A stretch of 23,148 nucleotides of DNA from an uncultured Actinomycetes bacterium (lineage in GTDB: Bacteria > Actinomycetota > Acidimicrobiia > Acidimicrobiales > RAAP-2): contig CAIKVF010000109.1 of assembly GCA_903830745.1 (NCBI GenBank), positions 1 to 23,148 of the forward strand, given 5' to 3'. This document shows positions 7,736-14,870 of this stretch, one piece after another; the stretch's first letter is position 1, and each line of letters begins with the position of its first letter. The notes beneath the pieces were generated by a model that saw nothing but the letters and a program-made list of their open reading frames with translations, was not told the DNA's origin and did not search any database. A program made the translations under genes and the position numbers.

Positions 7736-8824
7736 ATGACTGACGTTTTCGACCGCATAGTTGGACAAGACAGTGCCGTAACGGCAATGCGCCAATATGC
7801 CCGCAATCCAGTTCATGCCTATTTATTCTCTGGTCCAGTTGGATCAGGACTTCACGATGTTGTAGTTACTTTCAGCGCCGCACTTCAATGTGAAAACCAT
7901 GGATGCGGATCGTGTGAAACGTGTCGCCTCGCCCTCAGCGAACTCGACACTGATGTTCACTTTGCTGATCGAACTGGAATCTCATGGCGCATAGATGAAC
8001 TTCGAGAAGCTGAGCGCGTTTCACGTCGCAGGCCAATTGGTGGTGGCTACCAAATTGTTGTCATTGAAGATGTAGAGCTAACAACAACAGGCGCGTCACC
8101 TTCAGCGTCTGCACTTCTTAAATCTCTAGAAGAACCACCACAGAAGACAATCTTTCTTCTCACGGCAGAAGATTTACCTGAACAACTCACCACCATTATG
8201 TCGAGATGTGTGGAAATAAAACTTAAGAGCCTCACCGAAGAAGATCTTGAAGCACTTCTAATTCGTGACGGTGCAATTCCACAAGCTGCTCGTACCGCGG
8301 CACTTGCTGCCAATGGCAATCTTCGTCGTGCACAAGTTCTTGTTCGTGACGCTGAACTTTCAAAGAGAATCTCACAGTGGCGCACTATTCCAGACCGCTT
8401 ACAGGGCTCAACCTCAGACGCTGCAATCTTGGTAGAAGAACTCACTGGCGCAATTGATGCAGCCATTGCACCTCTTCAGGTAATGCAAGACGAAGAGCTG
8501 AACGCTCTCATTGCAAACGCCAAAGAGATGGGGCAGCGTTCCGTTGCGAATAGGAAAGACATTGAAGCGCAGTTCAAACGCGAACAGCGTCGATTTCGAA
8601 TAGAAGAACTCAAGTTTGGTTTCACGGCACTTACTAACTCGTACCGTGAGCGATTAACTGACGGTTTGGTTGAGCTACAAGAAAATGCTGCGCGAGGTGA
8701 ACAACGTGCGGGGTCGTCAATAAAAGCAATTGAAGCAGTTGCTGCAACCTCGCGACTGCTCACTCTTAATGTTGATGAAGGTCTGCTGCTCAACGACCTG
8801 ATGCTCACCCTGATGCAGCTGTAA
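7736..8824 (+). CDS. holB: DNA polymerase III subunit delta'
   Basis: A 362-residue clamp-loader subunit that with DnaX and HolA loads the beta clamp. The AAA+ fold begins MTDVFDRIVGQ. The Walker A position reads GPVGSGLHD (33-41) without the GK(S/T), as expected for delta', which acts as a non-ATPase stator. A four-Cys zinc module (C52, C57, C60, C63 in CENHGCGSCETC) follows. LLKSLEEPPQKTIFLL and SRCVEIKL are the sensor/arginine-finger (SRC) region shared with DnaX. The frame is open 11 codons farther upstream, but ATG 7736, one base after the tmk stop, gives the family N-terminus. The gene ends 24 nt before tRNA-Thr. Confidence 0.93.
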   Translation: MTDVFDRIVGQDSAVTAMRQYARNPVHAYLFSGPVGSGLHDVVVTFSAALQCENHGCGSCETCRLALSELDTDVHFADRTGISWRIDELREAERVSRRRPIGGGYQIVVIEDVELTTTGASPSASALLKSLEEPPQKTIFLLTAEDLPEQLTTIMSRCVEIKLKSLTEEDLEALLIRDGAIPQAARTAALAANGNLRRAQVLVRDAELSKRISQWRTIPDRLQGSTSDAAILVEELTGAIDAAIAPLQVMQDEELNALIANAKEMGQRSVANRKDIEAQFKREQRRFRIEELKFGFTALTNSYRERLTDGLVELQENAARGEQRAGSSIKAIEAVAATSRLLTLNVDEGLLLNDLMLTLMQL

Positions 8825-8848
8825 TTTCTCGGTTAGTATTTTTTCCTC

Positions 8849-8921
<73 letters not shown>

Positions 8922-8934
8922 CCAAGCGTTACTA

Positions 8935-9264
8935 CTAGCGAAGAAACGCGCGAACGTCTACTTTTCTGTTGCAGGCTTTGGATCCCTCGTGGGCAAGTTG
9001 CAAGGCAATTTCGTGACTCGGCACATCAACAATCCAGAATCCACTGATGTATTCATCTGACTGAACTAGCGGGCCATTGCTGCTTTGAGATTTGCCACCT
9101 CGATTGTCGACAACTGTTGACGCATGTGATGGTTCTATGCCCGCAGCCATAATCCAGTAACCATTTGCCTCTAACTGATCGTTGAATGCATCAATCGCAA
9201 CTCCAACTTCACTCGGATCAACTGTCCCTGGTCGGGTATCAATTACGCAGAGCATGTAACGCAT
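8935..9264 (-). CDS. YCII-domain protein (YciI-like)
   Basis: A 109-residue protein of the YCII/dimeric alpha-beta barrel family. It shows MRYMLCVID at the N-terminus, the central GYWIMAAGIEPSHASTVVD strand-helix unit and 'DEYISGFWIVDVPSHEIALQLAHE', the typical second half with the DG/SGFWI-type strand. The biochemical role of most members is unknown; some are fused to sigma factors or act on small electrophiles. ATG 9264 is preferred over TTG 9270 because an AGAAAG-type binding site lies at suitable distance. It follows murD2 by 12 nt on the same strand and so is the last gene of the zur-pgeF-murL-murD2 unit, and it converges on tRNA-Thr with 10 nt between the encoded CCA and its stop. No peptidoglycan role is known for the family. 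Confidence 0.8.
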   Translation of the reverse strand: MRYMLCVIDTRPGTVDPSEVGVAIDAFNDQLEANGYWIMAAGIEPSHASTVVDNRGGKSQSSNGPLVQSDEYISGFWIVDVPSHEIALQLAHEGSKACNRKVDVRAFLR

Positions 9265-9276
9265 TTTCAAGACTTT

Positions 9277-10554
9277 CTAGTTAGTAACTGCACGAGAGAA
9301 ATCGCTCGATCGTTCTTCCCAGTTTAGATAACGATCAAAACTTGGTGCTCCGGGCGAAAGAAGTACTACACCGCTTGTACCAAGGAACTCTGTTCCAGAG
9401 ATAAGTGCTTCGTCCATTAATTCAAAACTTGTATGAGCGATTTCTGAATTTATCTTCAGAGTCTCTTCAACAATGCGCTTACCGGCCGGCCCCATTGAAA
9501 GAAGCATCGTTGGTCGAGTTCGTGTGGCGATGGCTTGGGCGAGGGGAACATAGTCAACCCCGCGGTCAAACCCACCAATGAGAAGTGCCAAAGAATCATC
9601 TTTGAAGACGTCAAGTGCTGCAACAGCTGGAAGAACTGAAGTTGCGAGTCCGTCATCGACGAACTTGATTCCATTCTTAGTCGCCACGAGAGTGAGGCGG
9701 CCACTGAGCGGGACAAAGGAGCTTGCGTTAGTGCTCACAGCTGCGTGTACTTCGCTACGTGGTGTGTTGGTTACGGACGAAACAACTTCGAGCGCGAGTG
9801 CAACATTGCTGTGACTGTGCTCCCCAAGCAGATGCAGCTCTTCGGTGAGCGTAGATGTTTCTGAATCAACGAAAACAACTGCTCCCCCAATTTGTGATGA
9901 CTCAGAGTGCACGACTTCGCTGTTTGGAACAAATGTTGTGTGCTCGCCGCTAGCTCTAGTCAGCTGTAGTTTGTCGCTTCGGTACTGCTCGAGTGATCCG
10001 TGCCAGTCAATGTGGTCAGAGCCAAGTGATGTGAGCACTACGGTCTTTGGCGCAACATCAAGATCAGTTGCTTGGAAGCTTGAGATTTCAACAACAAGCC
10101 ATCCAGTTGAAGTATCAACTGATGTGTCGTATGGGGGGAGTCCAATGTTTCCGAGTCGTTGTGCTTTTTCTCCCAGGCACTGTAAGAAGAATGTGATCAA
10201 TGCGGTGGTTGTGGACTTTCCTTTTGTTCCGGTGATCCCAATGACTCGTGAACGGTCTGCTTGGTTCATCCAGAGATTTAAAGTAGAGGTGACGTACACA
10301 TTGTTCTTCTCGAGTTGCACAACACTCGCACTGCGACGTGGGACACCGGGGCTCTTTAGAACAACGTCACACGTCATAAGTTCTTCCAGACCGCCACTAC
10401 TAGTTACAAGAACGCCAGCCTTAGGGTCATCGTCCACAATCACGAGTTCACAGATTCCACTGAGTAGTTGTTCGCTGGCGCGTCCCTCTAGGCCGTATCC
10501 GTAAATTCCTACGCGCTTTTGGGCGAGGTCAGAAAAGCCAGTGGGCCGGAACAT
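9277..10554 (-). CDS. murD2: UDP-N-acetylmuramoyl-L-alanine--L-glutamate ligase
   Basis: A 425-residue Mur ligase. The N-terminal Rossmann domain is RVGIYGYGLEGRAS. The ATP-binding P-loop is GTKGKST (109-115), with EISSFQ (157-162) for Mg2+ and YRSDK with the carbamylatable Lys (K195). It departs from canonical MurD in the way MurD2 does: LGSDHIDWHGS replaces SPDHLDRH, PLSGRL replaces LPHRxE, and DDGLATS (300-306) replaces NDSKATN. MurD2 adds L-Glu, not D-Glu, to UDP-MurNAc-L-Ala (shown in Xanthomonas); the adjacent murL supplies the epimerase. The open frame extends 28 codons upstream, but AAGGA at 10566-10562, 7 nt before ATG 10554, fixes the start. It overlaps the murL end by 26 nt. L-Glu specificity is inferred from context and motif changes. 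Confidence 0.87.
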   Translation of the reverse strand: MFRPTGFSDLAQKRVGIYGYGLEGRASEQLLSGICELVIVDDDPKAGVLVTSSGGLEELMTCDVVLKSPGVPRRSASVVQLEKNNVYVTSTLNLWMNQADRSRVIGITGTKGKSTTTALITFFLQCLGEKAQRLGNIGLPPYDTSVDTSTGWLVVEISSFQATDLDVAPKTVVLTSLGSDHIDWHGSLEQYRSDKLQLTRASGEHTTFVPNSEVVHSESSQIGGAVVFVDSETSTLTEELHLLGEHSHSNVALALEVVSSVTNTPRSEVHAAVSTNASSFVPLSGRLTLVATKNGIKFVDDGLATSVLPAVAALDVFKDDSLALLIGGFDRGVDYVPLAQAIATRTRPTMLLSMGPAGKRIVEETLKINSEIAHTSFELMDEALISGTEFLGTSGVVLLSPGAPSFDRYLNWEERSSDFSRAVTN

Positions 10555-11827
10555 TGCTAGGTCCTTGGGATTCGAGCAGTTCATCAAAACTGCGGTCTGG
10601 GTTAACGAGGAGTGCGAGCTCTGCGAGGTGGGCGACATCGCTCCAGTCGCGGAGTTGGCTGACCTTTACGAGTGCAACAGCACTTTCGTCGGGGTCTCCA
10701 ACGCATTCGAATGGTTTGTGATCAAGTCCAATGCCAACGAGGGCGCGCAGTTGCTCCACGCGGTTGCTATCACTGAGTGGTTCACTGCCAAAGACTTGTC
10801 GCAGCGTTGCGCGTGGAAGGAATGGAGCCAGGATCAAGTTAATGAAGAGACACTTGTCACATTCGCCACACCAGTTCTTTGCTCGTTGTGATGCATCTTG
10901 AGAAAAGGCACGGTTGCAACTTCTAAATGTTGAGAGAAACTTGTGCTGATCTGCAAATTGTTGCGCAACCCAGACTTCACTGCGGTCACGCAAGAAACTC
11001 GCTACGACAAACTCATCACCAAGAAGTTCCTTCACTGCCTTAGAAATGAGTTGCTCTGCCACCCAGGACTTACTCCACTGGTGATTGATGTCTTGGTCGT
11101 TCCACTTCAGGTTTGGTGCAGATGAAGAGTGCTCGTTGCTCATCACCACACCACCACGACCAGATGCCACAGCGGCAATAACGCTAAGAAGTGTGATCAT
11201 TGCCGTTACTGGAACGTGACCATTGAAATAGCTTTCGTCACCTTTAAGAATCTTTGAGTCAATAATTCTTGTCGCACGCGTAATTGGCAGACCTGTAACT
11301 TTTGCAGTTTCTTCGAGCGGTGCAAACTTTCCACTTGCGGGGCTAACAACAAAGAGTGACTTGTCGAGTTGAGAACTCAACTGGGTAACGCTCACTACTG
11401 AATCAATACCGCCACCAAACGGAATAAGGACAAGGTCGGGGTTCGTAAATGGCGCGAAGTTCTCTGCAGCAACGCCACCAGTAATAACTACGTCATTTAG
11501 GGGGAGTTCGTTCTTGAATGAGAATTCACCCAGTCCGTCATGGAGCGCAGCAGTAAGAAGTTCTCGGCCCATTGGTCCAACTGGAGTTGAGCCGAGGTCA
11601 ATTGTCTTTGCGGCTCCGGCTTTGTAATAGGAGAGTCCAGCTAAAAGAAACCAGAGGTTCGCAACGCCAACAACTGCGGGCTTCGTGAGGTCGTCAACGT
11701 TTTCGAAAGAAACAGTCTCTTCAAAAGGAACTCCATCGAGTTCGAAGTGCCCCGTAAGTGAGGTCGAAGAAATCTCGAGTCGTACGTAGCGAAAAGCTTC
11801 GGCGCGTTTCTTCATGACACCACTCAT
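10529..11827 (-). CDS. murL: UDP-N-acetyl-alpha-D-muramoyl-L-alanyl-L-glutamate epimerase
   Basis: A 432-residue cytosolic protein matching MurL, which inverts the terminal L-Glu of UDP-MurNAc-L-Ala-L-Glu to D-Glu using ATP and Mg2+ (established in Xanthomonas oryzae). The PP-loop-like ATP site is FGGGIDSVVS (GGGIDS 138-143), followed by VVSPASGKFAP and MSNEHSSS (NEHS 231-234). A cysteine cluster CGECDKC (320-326), just before LFINLILAPF, closes the conserved core. No canonical racemase (MurI) motifs occur. It starts 1 nt after the pgeF stop (ATG 11827; ATG 11815 with GAGTGGTG upstream is also possible) and overlaps murD2 by 26 nt. The open frame reaches back to 11908 inside pgeF, but that part is antisense-like and not conserved. 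The pairing with murD2 makes the call strong. Confidence 0.88.
   Translation of the reverse strand: MSGVMKKRAEAFRYVRLEISSTSLTGHFELDGVPFEETVSFENVDDLTKPAVVGVANLWFLLAGLSYYKAGAAKTIDLGSTPVGPMGRELLTAALHDGLGEFSFKNELPLNDVVITGGVAAENFAPFTNPDLVLIPFGGGIDSVVSVTQLSSQLDKSLFVVSPASGKFAPLEETAKVTGLPITRATRIIDSKILKGDESYFNGHVPVTAMITLLSVIAAVASGRGGVVMSNEHSSSAPNLKWNDQDINHQWSKSWVAEQLISKAVKELLGDEFVVASFLRDRSEVWVAQQFADQHKFLSTFRSCNRAFSQDASQRAKNWCGECDKCLFINLILAPFLPRATLRQVFGSEPLSDSNRVEQLRALVGIGLDHKPFECVGDPDESAVALVKVSQLRDWSDVAHLAELALLVNPDRSFDELLESQGPSNVPAHWLF
10562..10566 (-). promoter_or_regulatory. ribosome binding site inside murL that fixes the murD2 start
   Basis: AAGGA on the minus strand, 7 nt before ATG 10554. It lies within the last codons of murL, favours MFRPTGF as the N-terminus of MurD2 and rejects the longer open frame up to 10638. 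Confidence 0.6.
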
Positions 11828-11828
11828 G

Positions 11829-12587
11829 CTACGACGCTCGCTTTGCAATGAGGGCAAAGCGCCCACAGGGGCGAAGAGCACGGTCGCTAAAGAAGATTTC
11901 TCCACCATCAGTACTTTGGCGACTTATTTCAATGTTTTCGTCACTGATTCCAGCTTCGATTAACTGATGATTCGCAACGAGTCGAAGATCAAGTCGTGAG
12001 CGGTCTCCACCATCGCTCGCCGTGGCACCAGGAATGTGTGCAAAGACGTCTGCAACTTCTGGGCCAACTTGGTACCCCTCAAAAGAAATAGATGGACCAA
12101 CAAATGCGTGCACCGACGATGCTGCGTCGAAGTGCATCAGTGCACTCGCAATGACACCACTGGCGAGACCTTTCCATCCTGCGTGTACTGCAGCGAATCT
12201 GTTGGAAGAACTGTCAAAGAGAAGAATTGGCACACAGTCAGCGACCAGTATGCAGAGCACTACATTGCTCTCTGCAGTGACGAGTCCGTCTGCTTCAGTT
12301 TCGGTGATTGCCTGTGCTGCATCAACGACGTCACTGCTGTGCACTTGTCTCACGATGATGAGCTTCTCTGCACCAATGGCGCTAGCGACTCGTTTTCTAT
12401 TTTCTGCAACATCATCTGGATTGTCGCCAACATGGATGCCAAGGTTGAGCGATTCGTATGGTCCTTCGCTCACGCCACCGAAGCGGTCAGTTATGAATGC
12501 GTCAATACCAAATTTCTTGGCAGAGTGAATTGGATACACGCTGAGTGGTCCTCGAACCTCGGGAGTAAGAGTTATTGCTACTGACAC
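11829..12587 (-). CDS. pgeF: peptidoglycan editing factor PgeF (YfiH/laccase-domain)
   Basis: A 252-residue member of the DUF152/YfiH family. The metal and catalytic triad is visible: His in RQVHSSD (H83), Cys in VADCVPI (C118) and His in VHAGWKG (H135). The tail FFSDRAL...GRFALIA is the family C-terminus. In E. coli PgeF removes wrongly added L-Ser at stem position 1 of muropeptide precursors; older 'polyphenol oxidase' or 'laccase' labels are less likely to be the cell role. The start is GTG 12587, overlapping the zur end by 10 nt. The murL start follows its stop after 1 nt. Its place directly before murL and murD2 fits a quality-control role in making the first two residues of the stem peptide. 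Confidence 0.9.
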   Translation of the reverse strand: MSVAITLTPEVRGPLSVYPIHSAKKFGIDAFITDRFGGVSEGPYESLNLGIHVGDNPDDVAENRKRVASAIGAEKLIIVRQVHSSDVVDAAQAITETEADGLVTAESNVVLCILVADCVPILLFDSSSNRFAAVHAGWKGLASGVIASALMHFDAASSVHAFVGPSISFEGYQVGPEVADVFAHIPGATASDGGDRSRLDLRLVANHQLIEAGISDENIEISRQSTDGGEIFFSDRALRPCGRFALIAKRAS

Positions 12588-12964
12588 TTTTGACAGATTC
12601 CATTTAGTTCAATGATGTGGCGAAGATCCTTGAATCCGTTTTTGTTAGCAATTTCACTGGCCCACTTCTCAAGTTGTGGCGCATCAACTTCTACCGTGGC
12701 GCCACAGTTGCGACATGCGAGGTGGTGGTGGTGAACATCTACAACGCAACGTCGGTACAAGCTCTCACCACGGTCAGTCATAACAATGTCGACATCTTTT
12801 GAATCAACGAGTTTGCGCAGCTGGGTGTAGACCGTGGCGAGTGAGATCTGACCGCCGTCTTTGATGATGAGTTCGTGCAGGTCTTGGGCGCTAACGAATC
12901 CTTGGACTCGTCCAAGTACACCGATAACTTCGCGGCGTTGCGCGGTATTTCTGGTGCTGGCCAT
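12578..12964 (-). CDS. zur: zinc uptake regulator (Fur family)
   Basis: A 128-residue Fur-family repressor. The N-terminal winged helix contains the recognition helix SLATVYTQLRKL. The C-terminal half has SLYRRC...HHHHLACRNCG and ends GICQKCQ: the structural Cys4 zinc site is C84, C87, C124, C127, and the sensory site includes the His run 78-81 and C73. The segment HHHHL-C-x2-C-TVEVDAP-LEKWA is much closer to actinobacterial Zur than to Fur. It heads the unit zur-pgeF-murL-murD2-YCII. A TACCAT hexamer (12976-12971) ends 6 nt before the ATG, which suggests a leaderless transcript, and the inverted repeat at 12997-13033 reaches the expected -35 position. Autorepression by zinc is therefore likely (inference). 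Confidence 0.86.
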   Translation of the reverse strand: MASTRNTAQRREVIGVLGRVQGFVSAQDLHELIIKDGGQISLATVYTQLRKLVDSKDVDIVMTDRGESLYRRCVVDVHHHHLACRNCGATVEVDAPQLEKWASEIANKNGFKDLRHIIELNGICQKCQ

Positions 12965-12970
12965 AGATCA

Positions 12971-12976
12971 ATGGTA
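12971..12976 (-). promoter_or_regulatory. possible -10 element of a leaderless zur transcript
   Basis: TACCAT on the minus strand, 6 nt before ATG 12964, the arrangement typical of leaderless actinobacterial genes. No Shine-Dalgarno is seen before zur. The matching -35 position (about 12994-12999) overlaps the end of the inverted repeat. Confidence 0.35.
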
Positions 12977-12996
12977 TCCCGTCTGGATTTGCTTCC

Positions 12997-13033
12997 TGGA
13001 ATGATTCTAAGTAACGTTATTAGAATCATTCCA
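12997..13033. promoter_or_regulatory. perfect 14-bp inverted repeat: probable Zur operator pair between divergent operons
   Basis: The arm TGGAATGATTCTAA (12997-13010) and its exact complement TTAGAATCATTCCA (13020-13033) flank a 9-nt spacer. Each arm is itself nearly palindromic around GAATGATTC (centre 13003) and GAATCATTC (centre 13027), which share the AATSATT core of actinobacterial Zur boxes. Two dimer sites 24 bp apart would lie on similar faces of the helix. Because of the symmetry, a TAGAAT -10-like hexamer appears on both strands (13021-13026 plus, 13009-13004 minus). It separates zur from the plus-strand operon. A transcription terminator is unlikely between divergent starts. Confidence 0.65.
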
Positions 13034-13050
13034 ATCAACGCAAAAAGGAT

Positions 13051-13054
13051 GGAG
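13051..13054 (+). promoter_or_regulatory. ribosome binding site of the small membrane protein gene
   Basis: GGAG lies 5 nt before ATG 13060, preceded by AAGGAT. This is one of the clearest binding sites in the window and supports translation of the small ORF. Confidence 0.6.
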
Positions 13055-13059
13055 AAGTA

Positions 13060-13374
13060 ATGGTTAGAAATAAATGGTTCTTCTTGGTCCCCTTCGTCAT
13101 TGTCTTTGTCGTATTCGGCGTCATAGGGATGGCCCACTTAATCGCGCCCAACTGGATTGGTGAAAAAGCTGTGAGCGCTGGTTACCTTCAAAAGACTGTT
13201 GGTCTTATCACTGATGCCCCACACGCCACCGCAGAACTGTTCTACTCATCAATTGAAAACATTGTCATCTTGGCGGTTGGATTCAGTTGGGGTAAGCGTC
13301 GCTGGCGTCGTGAGCACGAAGAGTTCGACCGCGAACACGGTGTTGTCCACGACGACACTGACGTACTTGCGTAA
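13060..13374 (+). CDS. small membrane protein of unknown function, first gene of the folate operon
   Basis: A 104-residue protein that I do not recognise. Residues ~5-29 (WFFLVPFVIVFVVFGVIGMAHLI) form a strong hydrophobic helix right after a short basic N-terminus, so it is probably a membrane anchor rather than a cleaved signal. A second, weaker hydrophobic stretch lies at ~66-77 (NIVILAVGFSW), followed by GKRRWRR, a positive patch that would stay in the cytoplasm. The tail is rich in Glu, Asp and His (HEEFDREHGVVHDD) and could bind a metal. It has a good ribosome binding site, and its promoter would lie in the Zur-like inverted repeat. tilS begins 9 nt after its stop. Zinc-related function is a guess from context only. 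Confidence 0.72.
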   Translation: MVRNKWFFLVPFVIVFVVFGVIGMAHLIAPNWIGEKAVSAGYLQKTVGLITDAPHATAELFYSSIENIVILAVGFSWGKRRWRREHEEFDREHGVVHDDTDVLA

Positions 13375-13383
13375 CCTGACTCT

Positions 13384-14274
13384 GTGAGTCAAGACGCGTC
13401 GCAACTTCTAAAGGATTCTTACTTCCCAGGTCCTGGCACGCCCGTGCGCCTCGCAGTTTCTGGTGGACCAGATTCACTTGGGCTTCTGCTACTCGCAATA
13501 GAAGCTGGACTTATTCCAACCGTGCACCACGTTGATCACCACGCGAGACCAACAAGCACTGCTGACGCAAAACATCTAAAAGAAATCTGTGCGCAGCTGA
13601 ATGTGCCTTTCATTCTTCACAACGTTGTTGCTGAAGGTGGTGGGAACTTTGAAGCTCGTGCGCGTGAACTGCGCTTAGGAGTGCTGCCGAGTGACGCAAT
13701 GACCGGTCACACAATGGAAGACCTCGCAGAGACCGTGCTACTCAACATGCTTCGTGGCGCTGGGATTGACGGGATGTCTCCAATGATTGATAATCCCACC
13801 AAACCACTTCGCGATGTGCGCAGAGCTGATCTACACGCGTTCGTTGCAAGTTCACGCTTCGAGCCAGTTATTGATGAAACAAATAACGACATGGCCTTTC
13901 GCAGGAACCAAGTTCGCCAGCAACTCCTTCCCTTCATGGATCAAATCGCTGGTAGGGACATCACGCCACTCATTGCTCGCCAAGCAAAGATCATGTTTGA
14001 AGAGCGCACGTGGCTAGACGCCTTGAGTCTCGATGACCGCGCAACTTCTCTTGAAGAGGCGGATTGCCGTGAACTTCAAAAGTGGCCAGTAGCCAGGCTC
14101 CGTAGGTGGCTTCGGGTGCAACTTCGAGAAATTGGCGATGGCGGCCTGTGGCATCCGCCAACCGCCGACGAGATTGAGCGAGCCATGGCGGTAGTTAATG
14201 GTGAGGCGACTGCCATGGAACTCTCCGGTGGTCGGCGTCTGTCTCGAAAAGATCAACGCCTCACGCTCACCTAG
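13384..14274 (+). CDS. tilS: tRNA(Ile)-lysidine synthase
   Basis: A 296-residue enzyme that attaches lysine to C34 of the CAT-anticodon tRNA-Ile, so that it reads AUA and is charged with Ile. The ATP-pyrophosphatase P-loop is SGGPDS (26-31), followed by VHHVDHHAR and GHTMEDLAETVLLNMLRGAGIDGMSPM, the HxxDDxAET-like TilS signature with a slight variation. RNQVRQQLLP marks the end of the synthase domain. Compared with E. coli TilS (about 430) it lacks the C-terminal domains; short forms are usual in actinobacteria. The start is GTG 13384. hpt follows after 24 nt. Neighbourhood with hpt and fol genes is typical. Confidence 0.93.
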   Translation: MSQDASQLLKDSYFPGPGTPVRLAVSGGPDSLGLLLLAIEAGLIPTVHHVDHHARPTSTADAKHLKEICAQLNVPFILHNVVAEGGGNFEARARELRLGVLPSDAMTGHTMEDLAETVLLNMLRGAGIDGMSPMIDNPTKPLRDVRRADLHAFVASSRFEPVIDETNNDMAFRRNQVRQQLLPFMDQIAGRDITPLIARQAKIMFEERTWLDALSLDDRATSLEEADCRELQKWPVARLRRWLRVQLREIGDGGLWHPPTADEIERAMAVVNGEATAMELSGGRRLSRKDQRLTLT

Positions 14275-14298
14275 TCACACCAACTACGCTGGCAGTCC

Positions 14299-14868
14299 AT
14301 GGGACCACACTCTTCGGAAGATTTCACTGCACACTGGGCAAAACACGAACTTGGCGAAGTAGTTGTATCCGCCAAGGAAATCCAGGCTCGAGTTAAAGAG
14401 TTAGGTGCTCAGATAACGAAGGATTACGCCAGTAACCCACCACTTCTTGTGTGCGTGCTGAAGGGTGCAGCGAACTTCATGACTGAACTCATGCACGCTA
14501 TTGAGCTTCCCGTCACCATTGACTTCATGGCAGTTTCTTCGTACGGAGCAGCCACCAAAACCAGTGGTGTTGTTCGCATTGTGAAAGACCTCGACGCCGA
14601 CATTGCAAACCGTGATGTGCTCATTGTTGAAGATGTTGTTGACTCTGGTCTCACACTTAACTACCTTCGCCAGTACTTAGGATCTCGCAACCCTCGCAGC
14701 CTCGACGTTTGTGCACTTCTTCTTAAAGAAGGCGAACAGCGCGTGGAACAAGAACTTAAATACGTGGGCTTTTCAATTCCGCCAGAGTTCGTTGTGGGCT
14801 ACGGCCTTGACGTGAACGAGCGCTACCGCAACCTTGACGCGATCTACACATTCACAGGTACTCCATAA
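14299..14868 (+). CDS. hpt: hypoxanthine phosphoribosyltransferase
   Basis: A 189-residue purine-salvage enzyme that converts hypoxanthine or guanine plus PRPP to IMP or GMP. The PRPP-binding loop is VLIVEDVVDSGLTL (107-120), with VLKGAANFM as the pyrophosphate loop and MAVSSYG as the flexible catalytic loop. The C-terminal FVVGYGLDVNERYRNLDAIY binds the purine. No clear ribosome binding site precedes ATG 14299, so the exact N-terminus is somewhat uncertain; homology is clear from about residue 20 on (VVVSAKEIQARV). In most actinobacteria ftsH follows hpt; here folE begins 2 nt after the stop, so ftsH is missing from this spot. Confidence 0.95.
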   Translation: MGPHSSEDFTAHWAKHELGEVVVSAKEIQARVKELGAQITKDYASNPPLLVCVLKGAANFMTELMHAIELPVTIDFMAVSSYGAATKTSGVVRIVKDLDADIANRDVLIVEDVVDSGLTLNYLRQYLGSRNPRSLDVCALLLKEGEQRVEQELKYVGFSIPPEFVVGYGLDVNERYRNLDAIYTFTGTP

Positions 14869-14870
14869 CC

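Noticed and set aside
7768..7860. Degenerate Walker A in holB as a sign of a broken gene
   Set aside because: Delta' subunits normally lack a working ATP site; the rest of the protein is intact.
9845..10504. Open frame of 219 codons on the plus strand
   Set aside because: It is antisense to murD2, with Ser/Thr/Arg-rich composition typical of shadow frames and no recognisable motif.
10529..10638. Long 110-nt overlap of the maximal murL and murD2 frames as a real overlap
   Set aside because: A ribosome binding site at 10566-10562 places the murD2 start at 10554, which reduces the overlap to 26 nt.
12022..12584. Two long plus-strand frames over pgeF
   Set aside because: They are antisense to PgeF, which shows its full His-Cys-His motif set.
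12997..13033. The inverted repeat as a transcription terminator
   Set aside because: It lies between divergent gene starts, has no T-run and has internal operator-like symmetry.
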